Assembly: GCA_004556655.1 (NCBI GenBank)
Contig: SFGF01000041.1
Location: 1 to 35,417 of the forward strand
Origin: Lachnospiraceae bacterium
GTDB taxonomy: Bacteria; Bacillota; Clostridia; Lachnospirales; Lachnospiraceae
Direction: 5' to 3'
Length of the DNA: 35,417 nucleotides
The notes under the pieces were generated by a model, which was not told the DNA's origin, ran no database searches, and saw only the letters and a program-made list of their open reading frames with translations. Position 1 is the stretch's first letter. The number at the start of each line of letters is the position of its first letter. Shown here piece after piece: positions 8,483-16,074 of this stretch. The position numbers and the translations under genes were made by a program.

Positions 8483-8579
8483 AGCTTTTAATTAGTTACT
8501 GTAATCACTTTTGACACCTACATCATTTTATGTCTGAAGCAGTTACATTCATTATTTTAGAGAGAGAAGCTAAGAAAAG

Positions 8580-8930
8580 ATGGCAAAGATGAAAGATTAC
8601 ATACAGCTGCACTTGAATATATTACTATTCTCACTGACCAGTGTGTTTTCGAAGATGGCGTCTATGGAGTATAACAAAACTGGACTAAAAGGGATCATGT
8701 TATACGTGTTCGGCTTTCTGATGATAGCCAATTGTGGAATTTATGCGATCGCATGGCAGCAGGTGATTAAAAAATTTTCTTTATCAACTGCTTATGCGAA
8801 TAAAAGTGTATATCTTTTATGGTCCCAGATCTGGGCAGTGGTTATATTTCATGAAAATCTTTCCGTACAGAATATCATAGGAATTCTTGTGGTACTGATC
8901 GGAGTTTGGATGGTGCAGCGGTATGAATAG
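8580..8930 (+). CDS. SMR/EamA-like half-transporter, first of a pair (ArnE/ArnF-like)
   Basis: A 116-residue protein with four hydrophobic helices, the size of small multidrug resistance and ArnE/ArnF subunits. Visible features are the N-terminal helix with SLTSVFSKMASM, a charged loop, a second helix MLYVFGFLMIANCGIYAIAW, the third segment STAYANKSVYLLWSQIWAVVIF, and the terminal IIGILVVLIGVWMVQ typical of EamA/SMR ends. ArnE and ArnF are thought to flip undecaprenyl-phosphate aminoarabinose in Gram-negative bacteria. By analogy this pair would move an undecaprenyl-linked sugar outward. The ribosome site is only a weak GAGAGAGAAG, and the methionine at residue 4 is an alternative start. The stop overlaps the next start by eight bases, consistent with a coupled heteromeric pair. 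Confidence 0.8.
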   Translation: MAKMKDYIQLHLNILLFSLTSVFSKMASMEYNKTGLKGIMLYVFGFLMIANCGIYAIAWQQVIKKFSLSTAYANKSVYLLWSQIWAVVIFHENLSVQNIIGILVVLIGVWMVQRYE

Positions 8931-9261
8931 ACTGTTTATGTTACTGATGCTGGCCGGAACTCTTTTTTCGGCCATTTCACAGGTGCTTTTAAAACAGAGT
9001 GCAAATATTACATACAAAAACCCTATAAGAGAATATCTGAACTGGCGGGTGATTGTGGCTTATGGGATTTTTTTCGGAGTTCTTCTGCTGAATACCTTTT
9101 GTTATACTCAGGTAGACATGCGGTACGGACCGGTGATTGATACGGCTACGTATGTATTTGTGCTTATTTTTTCATGGGCGATTTTGAAAGAGAAGATTAC
9201 GAAAGGAAAATTGGCAGGCAATATTATTATTGTAATTGGGATATTAATTTATACTGTCTGA
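8923..9261 (+). CDS. SMR/EamA-like half-transporter, second of a pair (ArnE/ArnF-like)
   Basis: A 112-residue, four-helix membrane protein that overlaps the preceding gene by eight bases, so translation is probably coupled. The first helix carries LFSAISQVLLKQSAN, matching the SMR/EamA pattern of a helix ending in a conserved Lys-x-Ser/Ala. The third segment MRYGPVIDTATYVFVLIFSW and terminal helix AGNIIIVIGILIYTV are also family-like. The two proteins differ clearly from each other, as expected for a heterodimer with opposite topologies rather than a recent duplication. It is followed after 21 bases by the WecE homologue. Inferred role: flipping of a polyprenyl-phosphate sugar made by the GT2 encoded across the divergent promoter. 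Confidence 0.82.
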   Translation: MNRLFMLLMLAGTLFSAISQVLLKQSANITYKNPIREYLNWRVIVAYGIFFGVLLLNTFCYTQVDMRYGPVIDTATYVFVLIFSWAILKEKITKGKLAGNIIIVIGILIYTV

Positions 9262-9282
9262 TGGGAAGATTGAGGAAAAAGA

Positions 9283-10416
9283 ATGAAGATAAGTTTTAAC
9301 AGACCCCCTTTTGTGGGAAAAGAAACAGAATATATCCGGGAAGCTGTTGAACAGAATGGTATGATCTGTGGAGATGGTCCGTTTACGAAAAAATGTTCCG
9401 CATGGATGAGAGATCATTTTCAGACGAAAGAGGTACTTTTAACCACTTCCTGTACACATGCACTTGAGATGGCGGCATATCTGGCAGATATCCAGCCGGG
9501 AGACGAAGTGATCATGCCCTCTTATACATTTGTGTCGACGGCGGATGCATTTGTACTGCGTGGTGCAACCTGTGTATTTGTAGATATCCGGCCGGATACG
9601 ATGAATATTGATGAGACAAAGATTGAAGCAGCGATTACGGATAAAACAAAGGCAATCGTTCCTGTACATTATGCCGGTGTAGCCTGTGCCATGGATGAGA
9701 TTATGGCGATTGCCAAGAAGTATAATCTGAAAGTGATTGAGGATGCAGCCCAGGGGGTGAATGCTTATTATAAAGGGAAAGCACTGGGAACGATCGGAGA
9801 TTTTGGATGTTACAGTTTTCATGAAACGAAAAATTATTCCATGGGAGAAGGTGGAGCCATTCTCTTTCAGGATGAAAAGTATCTGGAACCGGCAGAGATT
9901 CTTCGGGAAAAAGGAACAAATCGGAGCAAATTTTTCCGGGGACAGGTGGATAAGTATACCTGGGTAGGATATGGTTCTTCTTATCTGCCCAGTGATATGA
10001 ATGCGGCTTATTTGTGGGCTCAGCTTGAGGAAGCAGAGAGAATTAATGAAAAACGGCTGGCAATCTGGAACTATTATGATGAAAATCTGGCTCCCCTTGC
10101 CAAAAGAGGGCTGATTGAACAGCCATATGTACCTGAGTATGCTACACACAACGCTCATATGTATTACATAAAAGTGAAGGATCTGGAAACAAGAACAAGG
10201 CTGCTTTCCTATCTGAAGGAGCAGGGAATTTTGGGTGTATTTCATTATGTACCTCTTCATTCGGCAAAAGCGGGAAGAAAGTTTGGAAGATTTCATGGGG
10301 AAGAAGTTTATACTACAAAAGAAAGCGAACGCATTCTCCGTCTGCCTATGTATTACAGCCTGAGCCTGGAGGAAGCATCTGAAGTGGTGAAGGCACTGAA
10401 TCATTTTCAGTATTGA
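9283..10416 (+). CDS. wecE: dTDP-4-amino-4,6-dideoxygalactose transaminase (WecE/RffA homologue)
   Basis: Converts dTDP-4-keto-6-deoxyglucose to dTDP-4-amino-4,6-dideoxygalactose (Fuc4N) with glutamate and PLP. The 377 residues follow the Escherichia coli RffA pattern closely throughout as I recall it: GDGPFTKKCSAW, DIQPGDEVIMPSYTFVSTA, IVPVHYAGVACAMDEIMAIA, VIEDAAQG with PLP aspartate Asp154, SFHETKNY with Schiff-base Lys183, REKGTNRSKFFRGQVDKYTW, and the late VFHYVPLHSA and YTTKESERILRLP. Such strong resemblance to a Gram-negative enzyme of enterobacterial common antigen synthesis is notable in a Firmicute. It shares its substrate with the dTDP-rhamnose branch (rfbD at 2646). A GAGGAAAAAG ribosome site precedes the start. 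It is the third gene of the rightward operon. Confidence 0.93.
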   Translation: MKISFNRPPFVGKETEYIREAVEQNGMICGDGPFTKKCSAWMRDHFQTKEVLLTTSCTHALEMAAYLADIQPGDEVIMPSYTFVSTADAFVLRGATCVFVDIRPDTMNIDETKIEAAITDKTKAIVPVHYAGVACAMDEIMAIAKKYNLKVIEDAAQGVNAYYKGKALGTIGDFGCYSFHETKNYSMGEGGAILFQDEKYLEPAEILREKGTNRSKFFRGQVDKYTWVGYGSSYLPSDMNAAYLWAQLEEAERINEKRLAIWNYYDENLAPLAKRGLIEQPYVPEYATHNAHMYYIKVKDLETRTRLLSYLKEQGILGVFHYVPLHSAKAGRKFGRFHGEEVYTTKESERILRLPMYYSLSLEEASEVVKALNHFQY

Positions 10417-10455
10417 TCAGTATATGTGTGATAAGAAGTATCAGGAGGAAAATTC

Positions 10456-12270
10456 ATGGATGCAGGCAAGCTGCTGCACTATATGAAAAAAATAAAACCA
10501 TATAATATTCAAAAGGGACTGCGTTATTTGAAACACTATGGTCCGAAAGAATTCTGGGTGCGTCTTTGTGAACGTATGGAACCGGAAGAAGTTCCTTACG
10601 GTCCATGGTTTGAAAAGCACAAGCCGGCGGACAGTGAACTGGAGAAGCAGAAAAACCATACTTTTCAAAGCAATCCGGTATTCAGTGTGGTAGTTCCTGC
10701 GTATCGGACACCGATACTTTTTCTGGTACAGATGATTGATTCTGTGCGAAACCAGACCTATTCCAGGTGGGAACTTTGTATAGCGAATGCCAGTCCGGAA
10801 GAGGAAGAGATGAAGGAAGTGCTAAAACGGTATACCCGGCTGGACGATAGGATTCGTGTTAAGAATCTGGATGAAAATCTGGGGATTGCAGAAAATACCA
10901 ATGAAGCGTTTTCTATGGCTACCGGAGAGTTTGTGGGACTTCTGGATCACGATGATCTTCTGTCCCCTCAGGCATTGTACCGGATGGCGGAAGCGTTCAA
11001 TTGTGATGATACCATCGATGTTTTTTATACGGATGAAGATAAGGTTACAACAGATTTGAGTGAACACTTTCAGCCGCATTTTAAGCCGGATTTCAACCTG
11101 GATCTGTTGCGTTCTAATAATTATATTACACATTTTTTTGTGGCGCGGACTGCACTGGTGAAAAAAGTGGGAGGGTTCCGGAAAGAATATGACGGGGCGC
11201 AGGACTATGATTTCATTTTCCGATGTGTGGAGCAGGCGAAAGAAATCTGTCATATTCCGGAAGTTTTATACCACTGGCGAACACATAAAGCTTCCACGGC
11301 AGATAATCCGGCCAGCAAAATGTATGCTTTTGAAGCGGGAAAACGGGCTATTGAAGGAAATCTTGCAAGAAATGGTGTGGAAGGGATCGTAAGTCATACG
11401 AAAGACCTGGGATTTTACCAGGTGGAGTATCCGGTGAAAGGAAATCCACGGATTTCGATTCTGATACCGAACAAAGACCAGAAAGCAACCTTGAAGAAAT
11501 GTCTGGATTCGGTATTTGAAAAGTCCACATATACCAATTATGAGATTATTATCATAGAAAATAACAGCGTAGAGCCGGAGACTTTTACTTACTATAAAGA
11601 ACTTGAAAAACGATCCAATGTTAAGATCATTACATGGCAGGGAACGTTCAATTACTCGGCAATCAATAATTTTGGAGAGAAAGAAACCGAGGGAGAATAT
11701 CTTCTGTTTCTTAATAATGATGTGGAAGTGATCAATCCCCGATGGATGGAGGAAATGCTGGGAAATTGCCAGCGGGAAGAAGTGGGGATTGTGGGAGCAA
11801 AGCTGTATTATCCGGATGATACGATTCAGCATGCGGGAACCATTATCGGAATCGGCGGAATTGCCGGACATGCTTTCTTAAATATGCCCCGTTCCCGAAC
11901 CGGATATCTGCACAAGGCATCCATTCAGATGGATCTGAGCGCGGTGACTGCCGCGTGCATGATGATGAAAAAAGAGGTATTTGAAAAGTTAGGTGGTTTT
12001 GAGGAAAAACTGACTGTGGCTTTCAATGATGTGGATCTTTGCCTTCGTACGGTACAGGCGGGATATTTGGTAGTCTATAATCCGAAAGTGGAACTGTACC
12101 ATTATGAATCCAAATCCAGGGGAACGGAAGACAGTGAAGAAAAAGTTCGTCGTTTCCAGAGTGAAATCGAATTTATGAGAAACCGCTGGATTGATATTTT
12201 GAAAAATGGTGATCCCAATTACAATAAAAATCTCACATTGAGTAAGTGGAATTACTCTTTGCGGGCATAG
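10456..12270 (+). CDS. Tandem-domain family 2 glycosyltransferase
   Basis: A 604-residue paralogue of the protein at 172-2622, lacking its 220-residue N-terminal domain. The first GT2 domain begins near residue 76 (FSVVVPAYRTP) with the metal site GLLDHDDLL near 161. The second begins near 333 (ISILIPNKDQ) with LFLNNDVEV near 418 and FNDVDLCLRTVQAG later. GNPRISILIPNKD and QHAGTIIGIGGIAGHAF are shared landmarks. A linker with GLRYLKHYGPKEFW precedes the domains and resembles GCRYLKLHGPVEL of the other copy. No membrane span is seen, so it probably works at the inner membrane surface on a lipid-linked chain. AGGAGG lies eight bases before the ATG. It follows wecE by 39 bases and probably shares its transcript. 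Sugar specificity is unknown; rhamnosyl and glucosyl transfer are both possible. Confidence 0.9.
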   Translation: MDAGKLLHYMKKIKPYNIQKGLRYLKHYGPKEFWVRLCERMEPEEVPYGPWFEKHKPADSELEKQKNHTFQSNPVFSVVVPAYRTPILFLVQMIDSVRNQTYSRWELCIANASPEEEEMKEVLKRYTRLDDRIRVKNLDENLGIAENTNEAFSMATGEFVGLLDHDDLLSPQALYRMAEAFNCDDTIDVFYTDEDKVTTDLSEHFQPHFKPDFNLDLLRSNNYITHFFVARTALVKKVGGFRKEYDGAQDYDFIFRCVEQAKEICHIPEVLYHWRTHKASTADNPASKMYAFEAGKRAIEGNLARNGVEGIVSHTKDLGFYQVEYPVKGNPRISILIPNKDQKATLKKCLDSVFEKSTYTNYEIIIIENNSVEPETFTYYKELEKRSNVKIITWQGTFNYSAINNFGEKETEGEYLLFLNNDVEVINPRWMEEMLGNCQREEVGIVGAKLYYPDDTIQHAGTIIGIGGIAGHAFLNMPRSRTGYLHKASIQMDLSAVTAACMMMKKEVFEKLGGFEEKLTVAFNDVDLCLRTVQAGYLVVYNPKVELYHYESKSRGTEDSEEKVRRFQSEIEFMRNRWIDILKNGDPNYNKNLTLSKWNYSLRA

Positions 12271-12285
12271 AGACAGGAGAAACAG

Positions 12286-13239
12286 ATGAAAAAAGTATCC
12301 GTAGTGATTCCCAATTACAACGGAATGCAGTATGTAAAAAAGTGTCTGGACAGTCTTATGGTACAGACACTGAAAGAGTGGGAGATACTGTTCGTGGATA
12401 ATGGTTCCACGGATGGAAGCCGGGAACTGGTAGAACAGCAATATCCCATAGTAAAAGTGATCGCACTGCCGGAAAATATGGGATTTTGCAGGGCGGTCAA
12501 TGAAGGAATCCGAGCAGCAGAAGCGGAATATGTAGTTTTGTTGAATAATGATACGGAGGCGGAGCCGGATTTTCTGGAAGAACTGTATCTGGGTATCTGT
12601 TCAAAGAGAAAAGCTTTTTCCGGGGGAGCGATGATGCTTCAGTTTCATGACCGGGAAAAGATTGATGATGCCGGTAATTTTTATAATGCCCTTGGCTGGG
12701 CTTTTGCCAGAGGAAAAGGAAAACCGGCAAAGAACTATGAGAAAGAAAAGAAAATTTTTTCGTCCTGTGGCGGTGCGGCGATTTACCGAAAAGCACTGTT
12801 TCAGGAACTGGGATATTTTGATGAGGAACATTTTGCTTATCTGGAAGATACGGACATTGGGTATCGGGCCCAGATTGCCGGGTATGAAAACTGGTTTTTT
12901 CCAAAAGCAAAGGTATATCACGTGGGAAGTGGAACCTCCGGTTCCCGGTATAACCAGTTTAAGATTCGCTATTCTTCCCGGAATAATATTTATATGCTGT
13001 ATAAGAATATGCCGCTGTTGCAGATCCTATTGAATCTGCCGTTTTTGTTGGCTGGATTTGCAGTCAAGCTGGTCTTTTTTACTTTGAAAGGTTATGGAAG
13101 AGAATATGCAGCAGGAATTAAAAATGGGTTTTCTATAAGCAAAAAAGACAGAAAAGTACTTTTTCGGTGGAAAAATCTGGTTAATTATTGCAGCATTCAG
13201 CTGCAGTTGTGGGTGAATCTAATACGAAGATTTTTATAA
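12286..13239 (+). CDS. Glycosyltransferase family 2, rhamnosyltransferase-like (WbbL type)
   Basis: A 317-residue single-domain GT2. VSVVIPNYNGMQYVKKCLDS opens the nucleotide-binding fold, FVDNGSTDGS follows, VVLLNNDTEAEPDFLEEL is the metal site, and FAYLEDTDIGYRAQIAGYE is the usual ED motif that positions the catalytic base. Residues beyond about 235 include a hydrophobic stretch (LLQILLNLPFLLAGFAVKLV) that may associate with the membrane. Proteins of this shape commonly transfer rhamnose onto lipid-linked intermediates, and rfbD in the same locus fits, but the donor is inferred. It starts 16 bases after the previous gene with an AGGAG site and ends the operon begun at 8580. No clear terminator follows before the next promoter. 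Confidence 0.88.
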   Translation: MKKVSVVIPNYNGMQYVKKCLDSLMVQTLKEWEILFVDNGSTDGSRELVEQQYPIVKVIALPENMGFCRAVNEGIRAAEAEYVVLLNNDTEAEPDFLEELYLGICSKRKAFSGGAMMLQFHDREKIDDAGNFYNALGWAFARGKGKPAKNYEKEKKIFSSCGGAAIYRKALFQELGYFDEEHFAYLEDTDIGYRAQIAGYENWFFPKAKVYHVGSGTSGSRYNQFKIRYSSRNNIYMLYKNMPLLQILLNLPFLLAGFAVKLVFFTLKGYGREYAAGIKNGFSISKKDRKVLFRWKNLVNYCSIQLQLWVNLIRRFL

Positions 13240-13299
13240 ATGAAAGAAAAAAGTAATAAATAAATGTTTACCGTCAGAAAGTGGACAGAAAATATTTTA

Positions 13300-13328
13300 T
13301 TGCCCTTTTTACTGAATTATTGTATAGT
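13300..13328 (+). promoter_or_regulatory. Promoter for the initiating sugar transferase operon
   Basis: TTGCCC (13300-13305) and TATAGT (13323-13328) are separated by 17 bases, about 50 bases before the TTG start of the sugar transferase. The surrounding 140-base gap is A/T-rich and holds no gene. Confidence 0.68.
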
Positions 13329-13380
13329 ATAAAAGTGATAATGAATTACAATTGGAAAGAATGAAATTAGGTGAAAAGTA

Positions 13381-14787
13381 TTGATAAAAGATAATCAGAA
13401 ATACTTCAACCGGATGCATGTGATCATTGATGCAATTGTAGTGGTCGTATCTTATTTTCTGGCATGGGTGGCAAGATATGTGTGGCCGTTTGCTGAAGAT
13501 GTGGTAAGAGCGGTCCCGTTTGAATGGTACATGCGGCTGCTGCCTGTGATTGTACCTGTATATTTGGTTTTATATTATGCGTTTAATCTGTATACACCAA
13601 AACGTGTACAGGGACGTCGGTTGGAGTTTTCGAATGTCATTAAAGCAAATACGGTGGGAATCCTGCTTCTGATCTGTTTTATTTCAATTTTATTGAAAGA
13701 GAACAACTTTTCCCGCCGAATGTTTTTCTATTTTTATATCTTCAATATGTTTCTGGATGAGACCGTCCGGATCTGCATCCGCAGGATGCTGCGTGAGATA
13801 AGGAAGAAAGGGCTGAATCAGAAACATATTTTGCTGGTTGGATACAGTAGGGCGGCGGAGGAGTATATCGACAGAATCCTGCAGAACCCTCAGTGGGGGT
13901 ATCATATCAGTGGTATTTTGGATGATAATGTAAAAGCGGGAACCACATATAAAGGAATCAAGGTGCTGGGATGTATCGCAAATCTTATGGTGATCCTTCC
14001 GCAGAATCGTCTGGATGAGATCGCGATTACCCTGGGGCTGAGTGAATATGACCGGTTGGAAGAAATCGTGGCTCTCTGTGAAAAATCAGGAGTGCATACG
14101 AAGTTTATTCCGGATTATAATAATATTATTCCGACAAAACCATATACAGAAGATCTACTTGGACTTCCTGTGATCAATATCCGGTATGTACCACTGACCA
14201 ATACATTCAATGCGATCATCAAACGTCTGATGGATATTTTCGGCTCCATTGTGGCAATTATTTTGTTTTCACCCATTATGCTTCTTGCGTGTCTTATGAT
14301 TAAACTCACATCTCCCGGCCCTCTAATCTATAAACAGGAGAGGGTAGGACTTCATAATCATACTTTTATGATGTACAAGTTCCGATCTATGGAAGTGCAG
14401 CCCAAAGAGCAGGAGAAGAAAGCCTGGACGGTTAAGAACGATCCCCGGGTGACCGGTATCGGAAAATTGATGAGGCGGACAAGCATTGATGAGCTGCCTC
14501 AGTTGTTTAATATCCTGAAAGGAGATATGAGTCTGGTAGGTCCCAGACCGGAAAGACCTTTTTTTGTAGAAAAATTCAGAGAAGAAATTCCCAGATATAT
14601 GGTAAAACATCAAGTAAGACCTGGTTTGACCGGCTGGGCACAGGTGAATGGTTATCGGGGCGACACATCGATTCGGAAACGTATTGAATATGACCTGTAT
14701 TATATAGAAAACTGGAGTGTCGGTCTGGATATAAAGATTCTGTTTATGACTTTCTTTAAGGGATTTGTAAACAAAAATGCGTACTAA
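13381..14787 (+). CDS. Undecaprenyl-phosphate sugar-1-phosphate transferase (polyisoprenyl-phosphate hexose-1-P transferase)
   Basis: Starts surface-glycan synthesis by moving a sugar 1-phosphate from a nucleotide sugar to undecaprenyl phosphate. The 468 residues have four N-terminal membrane helices, a soluble CoA-binding-like Rossmann region (HILLVGYSRAAEEYIDRI) and a re-entrant helix near residue 285 (IFGSIVAIILFSPIMLLACL). The conserved catalytic domain follows: GPLIYKQERVGLHNHTF, MYKFRSM, DELPQLFNILKGDMSLVGPR and RPGLTGWAQVNG. It resembles WcaJ/WbaP/CpsE. I accept the TTG start because AGGTGAA lies just upstream, no ATG precedes it, and MIKDNQKYFNRMHVIIDA is the N-terminus expected of the family; the first in-frame ATG would remove eleven of those residues. 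The LCP gene follows after 17 bases, so chain initiation and wall attachment are co-expressed. Confidence 0.92.
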   Translation: MIKDNQKYFNRMHVIIDAIVVVVSYFLAWVARYVWPFAEDVVRAVPFEWYMRLLPVIVPVYLVLYYAFNLYTPKRVQGRRLEFSNVIKANTVGILLLICFISILLKENNFSRRMFFYFYIFNMFLDETVRICIRRMLREIRKKGLNQKHILLVGYSRAAEEYIDRILQNPQWGYHISGILDDNVKAGTTYKGIKVLGCIANLMVILPQNRLDEIAITLGLSEYDRLEEIVALCEKSGVHTKFIPDYNNIIPTKPYTEDLLGLPVINIRYVPLTNTFNAIIKRLMDIFGSIVAIILFSPIMLLACLMIKLTSPGPLIYKQERVGLHNHTFMMYKFRSMEVQPKEQEKKAWTVKNDPRVTGIGKLMRRTSIDELPQLFNILKGDMSLVGPRPERPFFVEKFREEIPRYMVKHQVRPGLTGWAQVNGYRGDTSIRKRIEYDLYYIENWSVGLDIKILFMTFFKGFVNKNAY

Positions 14788-14804
14788 AGAGCGAGGATTA
14801 TTGT

Positions 14805-15959
14805 ATGGCAAAGGAAAGAGTTTTAACCAAGAAGCAGAAAAGGCTTCGAAAAAAACGCAGAAGAAGGAGAATTATATTTGGACTTGAAATCGTAATTCTT
14901 CTTGTATTGGTGGCAGGTCTTTTTGTGATAGCAAAGATGGGCAAGATGAATTTTACAGAGTTGAATTTTGAAAATATCGGTATCAATACTGGTATCGCCG
15001 AAAACAAGGTCATGAAGGGGTATACGACCATAGGATTGATCGGTCTTGATAACAGAGAGGGGTCGTTGAAGCAGGGAAACAGTGATACGATGATCATTGC
15101 CAGTATCAACAATGATACGAAAAAAGTAAAACTGGTGTCGGTATACCGGGATACCTACCTGAGAGTCGGTGAAGACAGTGAAGGCAACGGGAAGTACGAT
15201 AAAGCAAACTCTGCTTACGCTCATGGAGGAAGTGAACAGTTTCTGTCAATGCTCAATACAAATCTGGACTTGAATGTAACAGATTTTGTAACGGTGGATT
15301 TTAATGCTGTCGCTGAGACTGCGGAATTATTAGGTGGTATTGATGTGGAATTAAAAGAAGAGGAAGTTGTACATCTGAATAACTATTGTGTAGAGACTTC
15401 TGAGGTTACAGGAATGGATTATGAGCCACTTGAGCAGGTTGCAGGTGTTCATCATCTGAATGGTGTGCAGACAGTAGCTTATGCAAGAATTCGTTATACA
15501 GCCGGTAATGATATGCGCCGTGCAGCACGTCAGAGAGAGGTTATCTACAAACTGGTGGAAAAAGCAAAGAATTCCAGTCTGAGTACCTTGAATAAGGTTG
15601 TGGATAAGGTATTTCCTATGGTATATACTTCGCTGAGTAAGGCAGAGATTCTTTCCATGGGAATGAGTATGCTTTCCTATGATATAGAAGATCAGACAGG
15701 TTTTCCGTTTGATCACCTGTTAGGGGAAAATGTAAAGAATGCGCTGGATTGTGACTGTGTTCTGCCGGTTACCCTGGAATCCAATGTTATTAAGCTTCAC
15801 GAGTTTCTGTATCCGGAAGATGAATATGTACCTTCCCAAGAAGTGAAATCATATAGCCAGAGAATTGTGGACAAGAGCGGATTTGGTGAGGAATCCCGTC
15901 TGGAACATTCGGAAGATGGTTCACTGGCGGCGTATCGGCTGTCTGATACAGAAGGATGA
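14805..15959 (+). CDS. LytR-CpsA-Psr (LCP) family cell-wall polymer ligase
   Basis: LCP proteins transfer polysaccharides or teichoic acids from undecaprenyl pyrophosphate to peptidoglycan on the outer membrane face. The 384 residues start with a very basic cytoplasmic tail (KRLRKKRRRRR), one transmembrane helix at about residues 24-45 and an extracellular domain. The LCP core contains TIGLIGLDNREG, SDTMIIASIN, KLVSVYRDTYLRV, LLGGIDVEL and the arginine-rich AYARIRYTAGNDMRRAARQREV, which bind the polyprenyl diphosphate. The C-terminal 80 residues are acidic and less conserved. The gene is directly behind the initiating sugar transferase and is followed by a hairpin terminator at 16015-16058. 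Its location indicates that the product of this locus is attached to the cell wall. Confidence 0.93.
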   Translation: MAKERVLTKKQKRLRKKRRRRRIIFGLEIVILLVLVAGLFVIAKMGKMNFTELNFENIGINTGIAENKVMKGYTTIGLIGLDNREGSLKQGNSDTMIIASINNDTKKVKLVSVYRDTYLRVGEDSEGNGKYDKANSAYAHGGSEQFLSMLNTNLDLNVTDFVTVDFNAVAETAELLGGIDVELKEEEVVHLNNYCVETSEVTGMDYEPLEQVAGVHHLNGVQTVAYARIRYTAGNDMRRAARQREVIYKLVEKAKNSSLSTLNKVVDKVFPMVYTSLSKAEILSMGMSMLSYDIEDQTGFPFDHLLGENVKNALDCDCVLPVTLESNVIKLHEFLYPEDEYVPSQEVKSYSQRIVDKSGFGEESRLEHSEDGSLAAYRLSDTEG

Positions 15960-16014
15960 CGAAATACATTGAGTAAATTTATGGAAACATATAAAAGAGA
16001 CAAAAACTGACAGG

Positions 16015-16058
16015 AGGATGTTGCAAAAGTATGGACAATATTTTGCAGCATCCTTTTT
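16015..16058 (+). terminator. Rho-independent terminator after the LCP gene
   Basis: Arms 16015-16028 and 16041-16054 pair over 14 positions with one G-T wobble around a 12-base loop. A run of five T (16054-16058) follows directly. The AGGAGG-like bases at 16012-16017 are part of or next to the stem, with no spacing to the ATG at 16018, so they do not look like a ribosome site for that ATG. Confidence 0.75.
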
Positions 16059-16074
16059 GCAATTGGGAGCATTT

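Noticed and set aside
9439..10404. 321-residue minus-strand ORF opposite wecE
   Set aside because: Shadow of a strongly conserved aminotransferase gene. It is rich in Cys, His and Ile, with no recognisable motif.
15969..15995. TTGAGT/TATAAA as a promoter for the glycosyltransferase at 16075
   Set aside because: The spacer is only 15 bases, and the RNA would immediately enter the terminator hairpin at 16015-16058.
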